58,913 bases of DNA, taken from Verrucomicrobiota bacterium (GTDB lineage Bacteria; Verrucomicrobiota; Lentisphaeria; Oligosphaerales; Oligosphaeraceae). This document shows positions 34,751-45,900 of this stretch, piece by piece. The position numbers and the translations under genes were made by a program. The notes under the pieces were generated by a model. That model did not search any database and had not been told where the DNA came from. It saw only the letters and a program-made list of their open reading frames with translations. The stretch covers positions 1 to 58,913 of the forward strand of contig JAGVUR010000056.1 in assembly GCA_019136135.1 (NCBI GenBank), written 5' to 3'. The first letter of the stretch is position 1; every line of letters begins with the position of its first letter.

Positions 34751-37303
34751 GTGACGATATTCCGTCCTGACATCTGTAAATCACTGACGAAACGCCATGG
34801 CTACTGCCGTGCGCGAAGGTTGGCTGGATGGCGGTTTCCCCGAGCCTTGTGTCTGGTCATCGCCATGGTTCTTCTGCATCATCTACTGGGCAATGATATC
34901 ATTTTTCACGATGCCTTCGTCGATAACCTCAATCATTGGCAATGGACGGCTACGAAAGGTTCCGCGCCTCTCATAGACCCCGAAAAAAAGCACAACGACT
35001 TCCCATCCTTGCTGCTGCCCTCAAGAATGACCTTGCGCACAAAGCCGATAAGCATTGAACCGCGTACGCGCTATGAATTGACGCTAGATTCTTTTTCAGA
35101 AGTCAAAGGGAGATTCCTAGTCAGAATCGAGGAATATGACGCGGAGAACAAGGGGCTGCTTGTCAATCGTGTCCCGCGTTATGGTCCAACCGGCGTCAAC
35201 TGCACGGGGGATTCCATTCTTATGGCAGGCAAAGGCGACAAACGCGGATTCTGGTACACCATAGACATCCCCTTCGATACGTCAGCGGAGTGTCGTTCCG
35301 TACGCATCATGGTGTACAAATGGTCCAATGACAAAGTCTGGCTGAACAATGTCATCATCCGCAAACTGGACAAGCGCGACTTGTTCGTGGCCGAGCCGTT
35401 GCTGCCGGAAAATGCCGGCGCCTTCGACTGCCGCTCCCTCGCCCTGCCCGGTCCCGACGGCTTGCTCTACCCCAACTGGGTATGGGCTGGCGCACACGGC
35501 GATAAAACCGCATCGCTGGCCATCTTCAAGGTCGACGACCAAGGCGCCATACCCGATGATGGGCAAGATGATACTTCTGCCATCGAAGCAACTATCGCCT
35601 TGGCCGCACGAATTGGAGGCGGAATCGTCCAATTCGGCAAGGGCACCTATCGCCTAACAAGAAAAATCGCCATCCGCGACAAGCAAATCGTCCTCCGGGG
35701 ATTGGGACAAGCGGAGACAAAACTAGAATTCGGCCTGCCTGACAGCGGCGTCATTATCTTGCCTGTCGGCAATACGAACATTCGCAGCAAGACGCCGATT
35801 GAAATCTTCTTTCCAGCCGAGCAAGCGCAAAAAATCAGTATCGCTATCGCCGGCGACGTCATTCAGGAATTTACCGAGACGACGGCATTCATTGCCTTGC
35901 CTGACGCACCATCCCATAAAAAGATTATTTTCACTGCCGAGGACATTGTGGCCAAGGTCGGCAACGGTCTCCATATGCTTGAGGCAACGGTTACCTATGG
36001 CAATGGCGAAACGCGTTCGGCAACAGCCTCCGTGAATATCTCTCCGAATGCCTTCTACAATGGTGCCTTTGCCCATTCGGTCATTTCTTTCGTCGGTAAA
36101 GGCTACGGTCCCTCAACGCTCATCACGAGCGGTCTTCGGCGCGGCGACCGAGTGCTTACAGTCGAAGATGCAAGTCATTACAAGCCAGGAGATTATGTTT
36201 GCTTCTGGATAGCTCACGAAGACGCCGAGCGCTGGAACCGCCAGGTGCGTAACATCTGCACCACATGGGGCGCCTTTCGGGAATTCGTCACCGTTGTGGA
36301 AAAGGTCGACGGCAATCAACTCACCTTATTGCAGCCAGTCCGCATAGACTACCCGCTGGAAGACAAGCCCAGACTGCGCCTCTTCCAGCCCATCGAACAT
36401 TGCGCGATCATGGACATGAGTCTTGAGCAGCTGGGAGACATTCAAAAGGAACTAAAAATGGGCACGGTGATCTTCTCGGCGGCAGCCCATTGCCGAGCTG
36501 AAAACCTCCATATTCACCGACCCGGCACCCAAGGAGTCTTCGCCAACACCACAAAGTTCTGCCAGGTACGCAACTGCACCTTCGATACGCCTTGGCGAAC
36601 CGAAAAGGGCGGCTTGGCCTATGCAGGCTGGGAGCACTCCTGGGACTGCTTGACCGAAAATCTCAAAACCGTCAACATGCGCCATGCGCCAATCCTGAAC
36701 TGGAGTTGCAGCGGCAACGTAATCAGAAACTCCGTCTTTGAAGAAAGCGACGCGCAATGGCATTCCGGTTGGTGCCGTGACAATCTTTTCGAACAATGCA
36801 CGATCATCACCACGACGGAAGAATTCAACAGCTATGGCTACGCATTCTATTCCACGCCAAACAACGACTCCCACCACGGTCCCAATGGTCCGCGCAACGT
36901 CGTCTACAACTGCAAAACCGAATCATTATTCCCCACTTTCTACCTCGGAGGCATGAACCAGCAATGGATGCTCATGTACAATACCGCCACGGTCAATAAT
37001 GGTCCGGCTATTGTTTCGCGCCTTGGAAATAGGGATAATGTCATCAAAGGCAATGTGTTTCACCTGAAGACGGACTTTCCGATGACCTTTTACGAATTCC
37101 TGGACAATGTCGGCGACCGCGTGGAAGACAACGTGGTCATTGGCGGCAGCGGCAAACTCGCCGGTGGCGCTGGCAGGCCAGGCAGCGATCGCAATAACAC
37201 TTTTCTGCCCTCCACAGCAGTGGTACCCAAAAGCCAGCCGCCCGTACCGTCCATTTATCTATGGCAAAAAGAAAGATATGCCCTGCAAGGCTTCTTTGAA
37301 TGA
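34751..37303 (+). CDS. Secreted pectate-lyase-like right-handed beta-helix protein
   Basis: 850 aa. An N-terminal hydrophobic stretch (ALCLVIAMVLLHHLLG) is a probable signal or anchor. The region to ~residue 220 is a beta-sandwich resembling a carbohydrate-binding module. From ~255 the pectate_lyase_3-type repeat starts (DDGQDDTSAIEATIALAARIGGGIVQFGKGTYRL) and runs as a beta-helix to the end. The start is uncertain: GTG at 34751 has a poor ribosome-binding site and an ATG at 34865 is in the hydrophobic segment. Probably acts on a polysaccharide outside the cytoplasm. Confidence 0.72.
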   Translation: MTIFRPDICKSLTKRHGYCRARRLAGWRFPRALCLVIAMVLLHHLLGNDIIFHDAFVDNLNHWQWTATKGSAPLIDPEKKHNDFPSLLLPSRMTLRTKPISIEPRTRYELTLDSFSEVKGRFLVRIEEYDAENKGLLVNRVPRYGPTGVNCTGDSILMAGKGDKRGFWYTIDIPFDTSAECRSVRIMVYKWSNDKVWLNNVIIRKLDKRDLFVAEPLLPENAGAFDCRSLALPGPDGLLYPNWVWAGAHGDKTASLAIFKVDDQGAIPDDGQDDTSAIEATIALAARIGGGIVQFGKGTYRLTRKIAIRDKQIVLRGLGQAETKLEFGLPDSGVIILPVGNTNIRSKTPIEIFFPAEQAQKISIAIAGDVIQEFTETTAFIALPDAPSHKKIIFTAEDIVAKVGNGLHMLEATVTYGNGETRSATASVNISPNAFYNGAFAHSVISFVGKGYGPSTLITSGLRRGDRVLTVEDASHYKPGDYVCFWIAHEDAERWNRQVRNICTTWGAFREFVTVVEKVDGNQLTLLQPVRIDYPLEDKPRLRLFQPIEHCAIMDMSLEQLGDIQKELKMGTVIFSAAAHCRAENLHIHRPGTQGVFANTTKFCQVRNCTFDTPWRTEKGGLAYAGWEHSWDCLTENLKTVNMRHAPILNWSCSGNVIRNSVFEESDAQWHSGWCRDNLFEQCTIITTTEEFNSYGYAFYSTPNNDSHHGPNGPRNVVYNCKTESLFPTFYLGGMNQQWMLMYNTATVNNGPAIVSRLGNRDNVIKGNVFHLKTDFPMTFYEFLDNVGDRVEDNVVIGGSGKLAGGAGRPGSDRNNTFLPSTAVVPKSQPPVPSIYLWQKERYALQGFFE

Positions 37304-37386
37304 TAACACTTCACATTCGTAAGGCACTGACAGAAAAAGGGATTGGTTGAAGCCTTGCGGACAAACTCTCGCAACGAACTAGTGAT

Positions 37387-38184
37387 ATGGCTAAAAAAAT
37401 TCTCAAAAAACTTTTGTCCAAGTGGTATTTCCGCTGTCTTTGCTGTATTTTGATTCTCGTTCCACTTTCTGGGGTAGTAACTATTATGAACTTAGACCGA
37501 TTATTATTTCCAACTCCCCCTCCAACTCCCGTCTCTGGCAATTGCCAACTTAATGCCGGAGCCGCCGTGCTTGATGCCCTGTGGCTGGAAGGTCAAAAGG
37601 ACCATCCGGTCATCCTCTATAGTCACGGCAACTATGAGACGCTGCAGGACATGCGGTCACTTTGCTATGAGTTCCGCCTGCAAGGCTACAGCGTTCTGGC
37701 CTATGACTATGCAGGATATGGCGCATCCACGGGAAAGCCGTCAGAAAAACAGGCCTATCTTGATATTGAAGCGGCCTATGACTATTTGCTTCGCGAAAAA
37801 GGGGTGTCGCCAGAAAACATCATTGCTGTTGGCTATTCCGTTGGTACTGGCCCGAGTTGCCACTTGGCCGCAAAGCATGACATCAAAGCCCTGGTGCTAT
37901 GCGCACCATTTGCTTCGGCAATACGCGTGGCGTTGCCTTTCTCGCTTCCAGGGGACAAATTCAAAAACGTCGACAAACTATCCAGTAAAGAAATACCGGT
38001 GCTGATGTTTCATGGCAAAAAAGATGAAATCATCCCATACCGGAACGCCAAACTGCTGTATAAAAAGGCTCTTGGTCCCAAGCGCCTGGTGACAGTAGCC
38101 GATGCAGGCCATAACAATTTGTTTGATCACCTTGGAGATCAATTCTGGAGTGAAATCGCAAAATTTCTTGAAGAAATAGATTAG
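37387..38184 (+). CDS. Alpha/beta hydrolase with N-terminal membrane anchor
   Basis: 265 aa. Residues ~15-37 form one membrane helix. The hydrolase domain has HGNYETLQDM (oxyanion region), nucleophile S151 in GYSVGTG, D213 in GKKDEIIP and H242 in DAGHNN, giving a full triad. It resembles the BEM46/YqkD/FrsA-type serine hydrolases; substrate unknown. The sequence after its stop at 38184 matches one end of the MITE-like element. Confidence 0.88.
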   Translation: MAKKILKKLLSKWYFRCLCCILILVPLSGVVTIMNLDRLLFPTPPPTPVSGNCQLNAGAAVLDALWLEGQKDHPVILYSHGNYETLQDMRSLCYEFRLQGYSVLAYDYAGYGASTGKPSEKQAYLDIEAAYDYLLREKGVSPENIIAVGYSVGTGPSCHLAAKHDIKALVLCAPFASAIRVALPFSLPGDKFKNVDKLSSKEIPVLMFHGKKDEIIPYRNAKLLYKKALGPKRLVTVADAGHNNLFDHLGDQFWSEIAKFLEEID

Positions 38185-38205
38185 GAGTCGTTCAAAAATT
38201 ACGTT
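38183..38205. repeat. End fragment of the MITE-like element
   Basis: TTAGGAGTCGTTCAAAAATT just after the hydrolase stop is identical to 50550-50569, the left terminal repeat of the element at 50549. No other part of the element is present. Confidence 0.55.
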
Positions 38206-38242
38206 TACACTTCTGACCATATTCTGTGAAGGAGGATTGAAC

Positions 38243-39331
38243 ATGCAAGAACTTACCAGCGTCGAACGTATTTCCCGGCAACTCAAGCATCTGCCTGTGG
38301 ATCGGGTTGGTATTATGGAGGACTTTTGGGTTCACACGATCAAAAACTGGGTCGATCAGGGCAAAATGCCTGCTGGTCAAAGCGCCGCCGAACACTTCGG
38401 CCTCGATCTACAAACCTGCTGGGCCTTCAACCTCAAGGTCGATCACAAGCGGGCAGACCAGTTGATTGCCGAAGACGAAGATACCCGAACCTACCTGGAC
38501 GGCAATGGCGCCACCCTCCGGCGCCATAAGGCGCACGATAGCACCCCCGAGCACATCAATTACTCCATCGGCGACCGCGCCGCCTGGGAAGAACGCGCCA
38601 AGCCCTTTCTGACGGTTAATCGCGAGCGCATCAACATCGAGCACTTTCGCCGAGTCCGTGAACACTGTCAAGCACAACAGCGCTTCTTCTGCTGGGGCGG
38701 GGTCAATGTCTTCGAGGCCATCCATCCTGTCGTCGGCCATGAAAACATGCTCCTTGGCATGGGACTCGACCCTGACTGGGTCAAGGATATGGCCGATACC
38801 TTCGCTGATCTGCTGATCGGCCTTATGGAAATCTTGTTCGCCGAAGCCGGCAAGCCTGACGGCGTTTGGTTCTATGAGGACATGGGCTTTCGCGGCCGCC
38901 CCTTCATGTCTCCCGCAATGTACCGCGAGCTAATTTTCCCCGCGCACCAGAAGACCATTGCCTTCGTGCACTCGCAAGGACTGCCTGTGATCATGCACTC
39001 CTGCGGCTTCGTTGAGCCGTTGCTGCCAGGGATGATCGAGGCCGGCATCGACTGCTTGCAGGCCATGGAGGTCAAGGCCGGCATGGATCTCCTGCGCATC
39101 TACAAGCAATTCGGTCACAAAATTGCCCTTATGGGAGGCATTGACGTGCGCCCTGTCGCCAACAACGACCTGCCCGGTATTGAGCGTGAAGTGATGGCCA
39201 AACTGCCTTTGGTCATGGGCAACAACGGCTTTATCTTCCACAGCGACCACTCGATCCCGCAGTCGACCGAGTACGAAACATTCCAGTACTTCCTTGAACT
39301 CGGCCGAAGCATTGGAAAATATAAATATTAA
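38243..39331 (+). CDS. Uroporphyrinogen-decarboxylase-family protein
   Basis: 362 aa. A UroD/MtaA/CmuA-fold TIM-barrel protein (GVWFYEDMGFRGRPFMSPAM, VIMHSCGFVEPLLPGMIEAG, LMGGIDVRP). Paralogs of this type abound in Lentisphaerota and Planctomycetota and are more often methyltransferase-like or catabolic than heme enzymes. I begin at the ATG at 38243, which follows AAGGAGG by 8 nt. The HSCGFVEP segment could bind zinc through His-Cys. Not in an obvious operon. Confidence 0.85.
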   Translation: MQELTSVERISRQLKHLPVDRVGIMEDFWVHTIKNWVDQGKMPAGQSAAEHFGLDLQTCWAFNLKVDHKRADQLIAEDEDTRTYLDGNGATLRRHKAHDSTPEHINYSIGDRAAWEERAKPFLTVNRERINIEHFRRVREHCQAQQRFFCWGGVNVFEAIHPVVGHENMLLGMGLDPDWVKDMADTFADLLIGLMEILFAEAGKPDGVWFYEDMGFRGRPFMSPAMYRELIFPAHQKTIAFVHSQGLPVIMHSCGFVEPLLPGMIEAGIDCLQAMEVKAGMDLLRIYKQFGHKIALMGGIDVRPVANNDLPGIEREVMAKLPLVMGNNGFIFHSDHSIPQSTEYETFQYFLELGRSIGKYKY

Positions 39332-39379
39332 AGAAGCGGCTGAAGCCAGACTCATAATCTTATTGATGGCTCATCCCAA

Positions 39380-39402
39380 GTACGAGCACCCCAGGTGCCC
39401 GT
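39380..39402. repeat. GTACGAGCACC palindrome repeat, copy B
   Basis: GTACGAGCACC pairs with GGTGCCCGTA around CCA. This is the first of a tandem pair with 39500-39523 and is related to 6129-6153. Confidence 0.6.
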
Positions 39403-39499
39403 ATCTAAAACCGCCGTCTTCTGCAACAGGGCAAATCTGGCCGACCGGCCTAGCTGGGGCTTTGTCATGCTTAGCCGCTTTAGCGGCGACATCCCTTGA

Positions 39500-39523
39500 G
39501 TACGAGCACCCCTGGTGCTCCTA
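39500..39523. repeat. GTACGAGCACC palindrome repeat, copy C
   Basis: The right arm is diverged (GGTGCTCCTAC). Downstream sequence leads through CAGGGCAAATTTGTCCGACC into the GTCCGACCAAGGGTT flank shared with the minisatellite arrays. Confidence 0.6.
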
Positions 39524-39904
39524 CCTAAAACCGTCTTGTCCTGTTGCAGGGCAAATTTGTCCGACCAAGGGTTCGCCATTCTTGCCCCTTGACCTGCGAC
39601 ATCGCCTGCCCACACAAGTATCATCATAGAAAAAACTTGCGTTTTTTGTGTTTTTGATTCTTGCGCTTGATTTTCCAGCTAATGGAAATATCTTCAAGCT
39701 AATGTTGCGTTCAACAAATAGATGCAAAAGTACAGCCCGTTCAATGCAACAGACATTACTTTCAAGTCAAGACGCATGGATATTTTTCAGTCAAATTGCA
39801 GGATGGGGAAGGAAACAGTCGCAAGTAACTAAAGAAAAACAAGTTAAAAATATTGAAAGGGTATGGTTTTTGATAAAGCTTAAGACTACTTGAGGAGTAT
39901 CGCA

Positions 39905-42900
39905 ATGGAAAACAAATGGTGTTTCCGATTGAGACGGCCACTTTCTGTGGTTATGAGTTTTTCCTGGTTGATTCCTAAGCAGCAGGCTCGCAAAAAGCTG
40001 GCAATGATTCTGATGCTGTTCCTTGCCGCTACAATCCAGGCTGCAAACACCTGGCATGTGGATGCATCAAGGCCGGATGATATCGGCGACGGACGCACCT
40101 GGGAAACCGCCAAGAAAACAATCCAGGCGGCCATCGACGATGCCGAGGACGACGACACCATCCTGGTGCGTGACGGAATTTACGAACCGATCCAGACTGG
40201 GAACAAAGCCATCACCATCCGCAGCGTCAATGGCGCACAAAAAACAATCATCGACGGCCGTGGAGTTGAACGCTGTGCGACATTGGGCGACTACGGCTCC
40301 GAACGCAAGACCGTCCTGGAAGGCTTCACCCTGCAAAATGGCTTCGCTGGAGAAGGCAGCGGGGCTTGCGGTGGAATTTTGCGCCACTGCACCTTGATAA
40401 ACAATGGCGCTCCTGACTTGGTATTAGGCGGTTATCATTTCAACTTTAATTGCGAGCAAGGCGGAGGAGCCTACGATTGTACCTTGAGCCATTGCCTGGT
40501 GAAGAATAATCAAGCGAATTATGGTGGTGGGGCTTGCAAGAGCAAACTGATCAACTGCCTCCTGACCGGAAATCAAGCGAGAGAAGGCGGTGGAACTTGC
40601 GACAGCATGATGATCAACTGTACGGTGACGGAGAATCACGCAAACTACTATGGTGGCGGGATGGTATTCAGTTACGAAGATGGGGCAGAAAGCTCGGCGT
40701 ATAACTGCATCATCTGGGGCAATACAGCCTTGTGGGCAGAAGTAAATTACGATGAGAATACGCAAGTGGAGTATTCCTGCACCTATCCTCTGCCACCAGA
40801 AGACGAGGAGAACATCGCCCGTGCGCCCAAATTCGTCGACCCCGCCAATGGCGACTTCCGCTTGCGCGCCGACTCCCCATGCCTCGATGCCGGCAACAAT
40901 GAAATTCTTGAAGAATTTGGGGAGATTGAAACCGACTTGGCAGGAAATCCGCGCATCAGCAATGATGCCGTCGACATGGGCGCGTATGAAGGCGCGGTGG
41001 ATGGTTGCGTCATTTCCGGACGGGTAATGGGCAAAGGCGTCCTCTCGCCGTTGACTGCGGTCATCGCCCAGGGCGGTTCCGCCACCTTTACCGCCACGGC
41101 AACAGATGGCGCATTCCAGCATTTTGAAATCAATGGCGAAATTGTTTCCGAATCGCCAGACTATACCTGGAACAACATCCAGGCCGACGGCGTGATCACC
41201 GCTGTGTTTTCCTTCGGCACCTGGCATGTCGACGCAGCCCGTCCGGACGACAGCGGTGACGGCTTGACTTGGACGACGGCGTTGCGTTCCATCCAGGCGG
41301 CGATTGACAAGGCCGTTGCCGGCGACTTGATTTTGGTCAAGCCAGGGGTTTATGCACCGATTGTCACCAACGATAAAGCCATCACCATCCGCAGCGTCAA
41401 TGGTGCGGAAACCACGATCATCGACGGCGGTGGCAGGCAACGTTGCGCGACCCTCTCAGGGATGTATTTCGGCAGACAGACAGTATTGGATGGCTTTACC
41501 CTGCAAAACGGCGCCGCCGTCACAGGCGGCGGTGGACTTTTTGGCGGCACCGCGCTCAACTGTCGGATTACCAACTGTATCGCCGAAGGCAATGATGACA
41601 TGGAACGCGAAATGGGCGGCGGCGGAGCCAGTTATGCCGCCCTGATCAATTGTACCTTGAGCAGAAACAAGGCTCCGTACGGCGGAGGAGCCGAACATTG
41701 CACCTTGGACAACTGTATCTTGACGGCAAACCAGGCATACTCTAGCGGCGGTGGAGCATACGAGAGCATAGTGAGAAACTGCACCATCACCAACAATGAA
41801 GCCCGTGCCGGTGGGGGGGTGGATGATTGCGCCGTCTATAATAGCATTGTCTGGAATAACCAGGCCAAAGAAGGACCGAACTATACCGACTCTGAATGGT
41901 CAGACACCACGCTGTATTTTTCCTGCTCCAAACCCTTGCCGCAAGGGGAGGGGAATATTAATGCGAATCCCCGCTTTGTCGATGCCATGCATGGCGATTT
42001 CCGCCTGCGCGCCGGTTCGCGCTGCGTTGATGCAGGCAACAATGACTTGGTGACATCTGCAACCGACCAGGCTGGAAATCCACGCATCGGCAATGCAAAG
42101 GTCGATATGGGCGCCCTGGAGGGAAAGATTGAAGGCTGGGTCATTTCCGGACGAGTACAGGGCAACGGAACAATGACACCGTTGACTGCAGTGGTGGAGC
42201 CAGGTGGCTCGGTGACTTTTCATGCGACAGCCGGCATCGGCACCTTCCAGCATTTCCTTATTGACAGGGAGATTGTTTCCGAATCACCGGACTATACTTG
42301 GGAGAATATTGAAAACAACGGCATTATAACCGCCGTCTTCACCTCTGCGATCTGGTATGTCGATGCCGCCCAGCCAGATGACAACGGCGACGGCTTGAGT
42401 TGGGATACGGCCAAGAAGACGATACAGGCGGCGCTGGATGCGGCCAATGACGGTGACCTAGTCCTGGTCAAGGCCGGAATTTACAAGCCAATTGATGGCT
42501 ATGGCAAGGGAATCACCATCCGAAGTGTCGATGGCGCAAAAGTGACCATCATCGATGGTGGCGGAACGCAACGCTGTGCGCTTGCAGCCACTTTGGAGGG
42601 ATTCACCTTGCAAAATGGCCTGGCGAATAATGGCGGCGGCGCGTTGGCTTGCGTCTTGAACCAGTGCATTTTGTCCGGAAATACGGCGGACTTGTTTGGC
42701 GGCGGAGCTTACGAAAGTACCCTGAACAACTGCATCCTGACCGACAATACGGCGGCGAGAGGAGGCGGGGGCGGAGCCGCTTCCAGTACCCTGACCAACT
42801 GCCTTCTGACCAGAAATACGGCGACGTGGGACGCCGCAGGAGCTTTGGAATGTACTTTGCGCAATTGCACGGTGACTGGAAACTCTACAGAATGGTCTGC

Positions 42901-45900
42901 CGGAGGGGTCAGCTCCTGCACCCTGAGGAATTGCATTGTTTGGGACAATGTAGGTTGGCCCAACAACTATCATCAAGGAGACTCTGACTTCATGTATTCC
43001 TGCTCCGACCCCAAACCTGCAGGCGAAGGGAACATCGGCGATGATCCGGAATTTGTCGATGTCGCCAACGGAGCATATCATTTGGGTTTAGGGTCTAAAT
43101 GTATCGATGCCGGCAATAATAATCTTGATTATGTCTTAAGTGATACTGACTTGGCCGGCGGACCGCGCGTGCGCAATGGGATTGTTGACATGGGTGCCTA
43201 TGAAAGAAACACGGATACCTTTATCGTGCTTGGACAAGTCCAGGGACGAGGGAAAATTTCCCCGCAAATAGCGTCTTTGTCTTTCGGCGACTCGATAACT
43301 TTCACGGTGGAGGAAACATCAGTGGGTTTTCTCTATTTCCTGGTTGATGGCGAAATCGTTTCCGAAGAGCCAACCTATACTTGGGACAAGCAGGAAGATG
43401 GCGTTATCATCGCAGTCTTCGAACCGGCGGTCTTGTATGTGGATGCCGACCGTCCAGATGACAATGGGGACGGCTTGAGCTGGGAAACGGCCAAGAAGAA
43501 CCTCCAGACGACGGTAGCGTCCGCCCATAACGGAGAGACCATCTTGGTGAAGGCAGGCCGCTACGAACCCATCAACACAGGCGGAAAACCCATCATCATC
43601 ATCGGCGTCGATGGCGCCAATGCGACCATCATCGACGGCGGCGGAACTCAATGCTGCGCGATCTTGGGAGAAGAATGGTTTGAAGAAGGCACGCTGCTTG
43701 AAGGCTTCACCTTGCAGAACGGGCTTGCGAGAAATGGCGGCGGCGTATTTGGCGGGCGATTGAACCAATGCATCATAAGCGACAATACAGCCAATTACTA
43801 TGGCGGCGGCGCATACCATTGCCAGTTGTACAACTGCCTCCTAATCGGAAATCATGCCCAGTTCGGCAGTGGCGGCGGAGCATATCAATGCCGGTTGTAC
43901 AACTGTACCCTGTTCGACAATGCGGCGACCTGGACGGGTGGCGGAATTGAGCAATGTGAAGCAACCAATTGCATCGTCTGGAATAATACGGCAAAGCAAT
44001 CGGCCAACCACTACGATTCACAACTCTGGTATTCCTGTACAGCACCCTTGCCGGATAATGACGAGAACTTTAATATCAGCGAGAACCCCTGCTTTGTCGA
44101 TGCCGCCAATGGTGATTTCCGCCTGCGCGCCGACTCGCCCTGCATCAATACCGGCGACCTGAACCAAGAAAGCGGCGACTGGGACCTTGCCGGCAATCCG
44201 CGGCTCGATGGTCCCGCCATTGACATGGGCGCTTATGAAGGCTCGGTAGCGGGATTTGTCATTTCCGGACGCGTTCAGGGCAATGGAGCACTTTGGCCGA
44301 TGACCTCCGTGGCGCTACCCGGTAGCTCATTGCATTTCGAGGCAATCGAGACCGGCTCCGCCTTCCTGCATTTCCTGATCGACGGCGAGATTGTTTCGCA
44401 ATCACCGAACTATACTTGGGAAAATGTGCAGGCTGATGGCGTAATCACGGCCGTCTTTGCCACCGCCACCTGGTATGTCGATGCCACCAGGGCAGATGAC
44501 AACGGGGACGGCCGCACCTGGGAAACAGCGAAAAAAACCATCCAGGCGGCGGTTGATATCGCTGGAAAGGATGATCTGATCCTGGTCAACCCAGGCATCT
44601 ATGGACCGATTGACGCCAGCACTCATCCCCTTGTCATACGCAGTGTCCAAGGCGCCGAGGCAACCGTTATCGACGCCGTAGGAAAGACATCTTGCGCAAA
44701 GTTGGGAAAGGCGTTGGGAAAAACATGCACCGTCCTAGACGGATTTACCCTGAGCCATGGACGATGGGGTCAAGGCGGCGGAGCATACGCCGGCATCTTG
44801 AATAACTGCACACTGACCGACAATCTCGCCTACCATGGCGGCGGAGCGGCATATTGCACCTTGAACAATTGCACCCTGACCAAGAATTCCGCAGGCCAGG
44901 GCGGCGGAGCTTATATAAGCACATTGACAAATTGCACCGTGACAGAAAATACTGCCGACATGAATGCCGGCGGAGCGGACTATTGCATACTCAACAACTG
45001 CACGCTGACCGATAATACAGCCGTGGAATCAGGTGGCGGGAGTTATGACAGCACCCTGAACAACTGCCTTCTGGCTGGAAATTCGGCAAGAATCGGTGGT
45101 GGAGCCTGGACAAGCACATTGACAAATTGCACCGTGACAGAAAATTCCGCTTCGCTAAAAACTGGCGGCGTCCACTCTTGCACACTCTACAATTCCATCG
45201 TCTGGGGAAATACCGCCGAGGAAGACGAAAATCACGCCGATTCAACTTTTTATTATTCCTGCACTGATCCCATGACGGAAGGCGAAGGCAACATTAGCGA
45301 GGATCCAATGTTCATCAACGCCGCCGTTGGCGACTATCGCCTGCCGGCAAACTCGCCATGCTTCAACACGGGCAATAATGCGTTTGTGATTGGTGAAACC
45401 GATTTAGCAGGCAATCCGCGCATCTTGGCCGAGCATGTCGACATGGGCGCCCTGGAAACCGTGGGCTTCATCATCACCGGACGGATTCAGGGCAAAGGCG
45501 AGATGTTTCCCCAAGGGGATTTCATCCATGTCCTTGACCCACAGGAAGACATTGCGTTCGGGATTTTCGTCGCCGACGGCGCATCAGTGACCTTCGAGGC
45601 CGTCGAGATCGATAGGGGCTTCAGCCATTTTATGGTCGATGATGCCGTCGTTTCGGAATTGCCGACCTACACCTGGGAAAACATCCAGGCCGACGGCGTG
45701 ATTACCGCAGTGTTCGAACCCAAAACCTGGTATGTGGACGCCGACCAGGACGGCGACGGCTCATCTTGGGAAAGTGCCCTGGCGTCCATTCAGGCGGCCA
45801 TCGAAGGGGCTGCTGACGATGACACGATCCTGGTGAACGACGGCACCTATGGACCAATCTGGACGGGGAACATGGCGATTACCATCCGCAGCGCCAACGG

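Larger units (their letters stand above)
39332..39904. other. Intergenic region with two tandem palindrome repeats
   Basis: No gene is supported. A ~120-bp unit containing the GTACGAGCACC palindrome, CTAAAACCG and CAGGGCAAAT is present twice (39380 and 39500), each copy ending in a single CCGACC core of the minisatellite. AT-rich DNA from 39620 on is the likely promoter of the giant gene. Confidence 0.55.

Noticed and set aside
38243..39331. True uroporphyrinogen decarboxylase (hemE)
   Set aside because: The sequence fits the wider UroD/MtaA fold but I do not see the N-terminal HemE signature, and no heme genes are adjacent.
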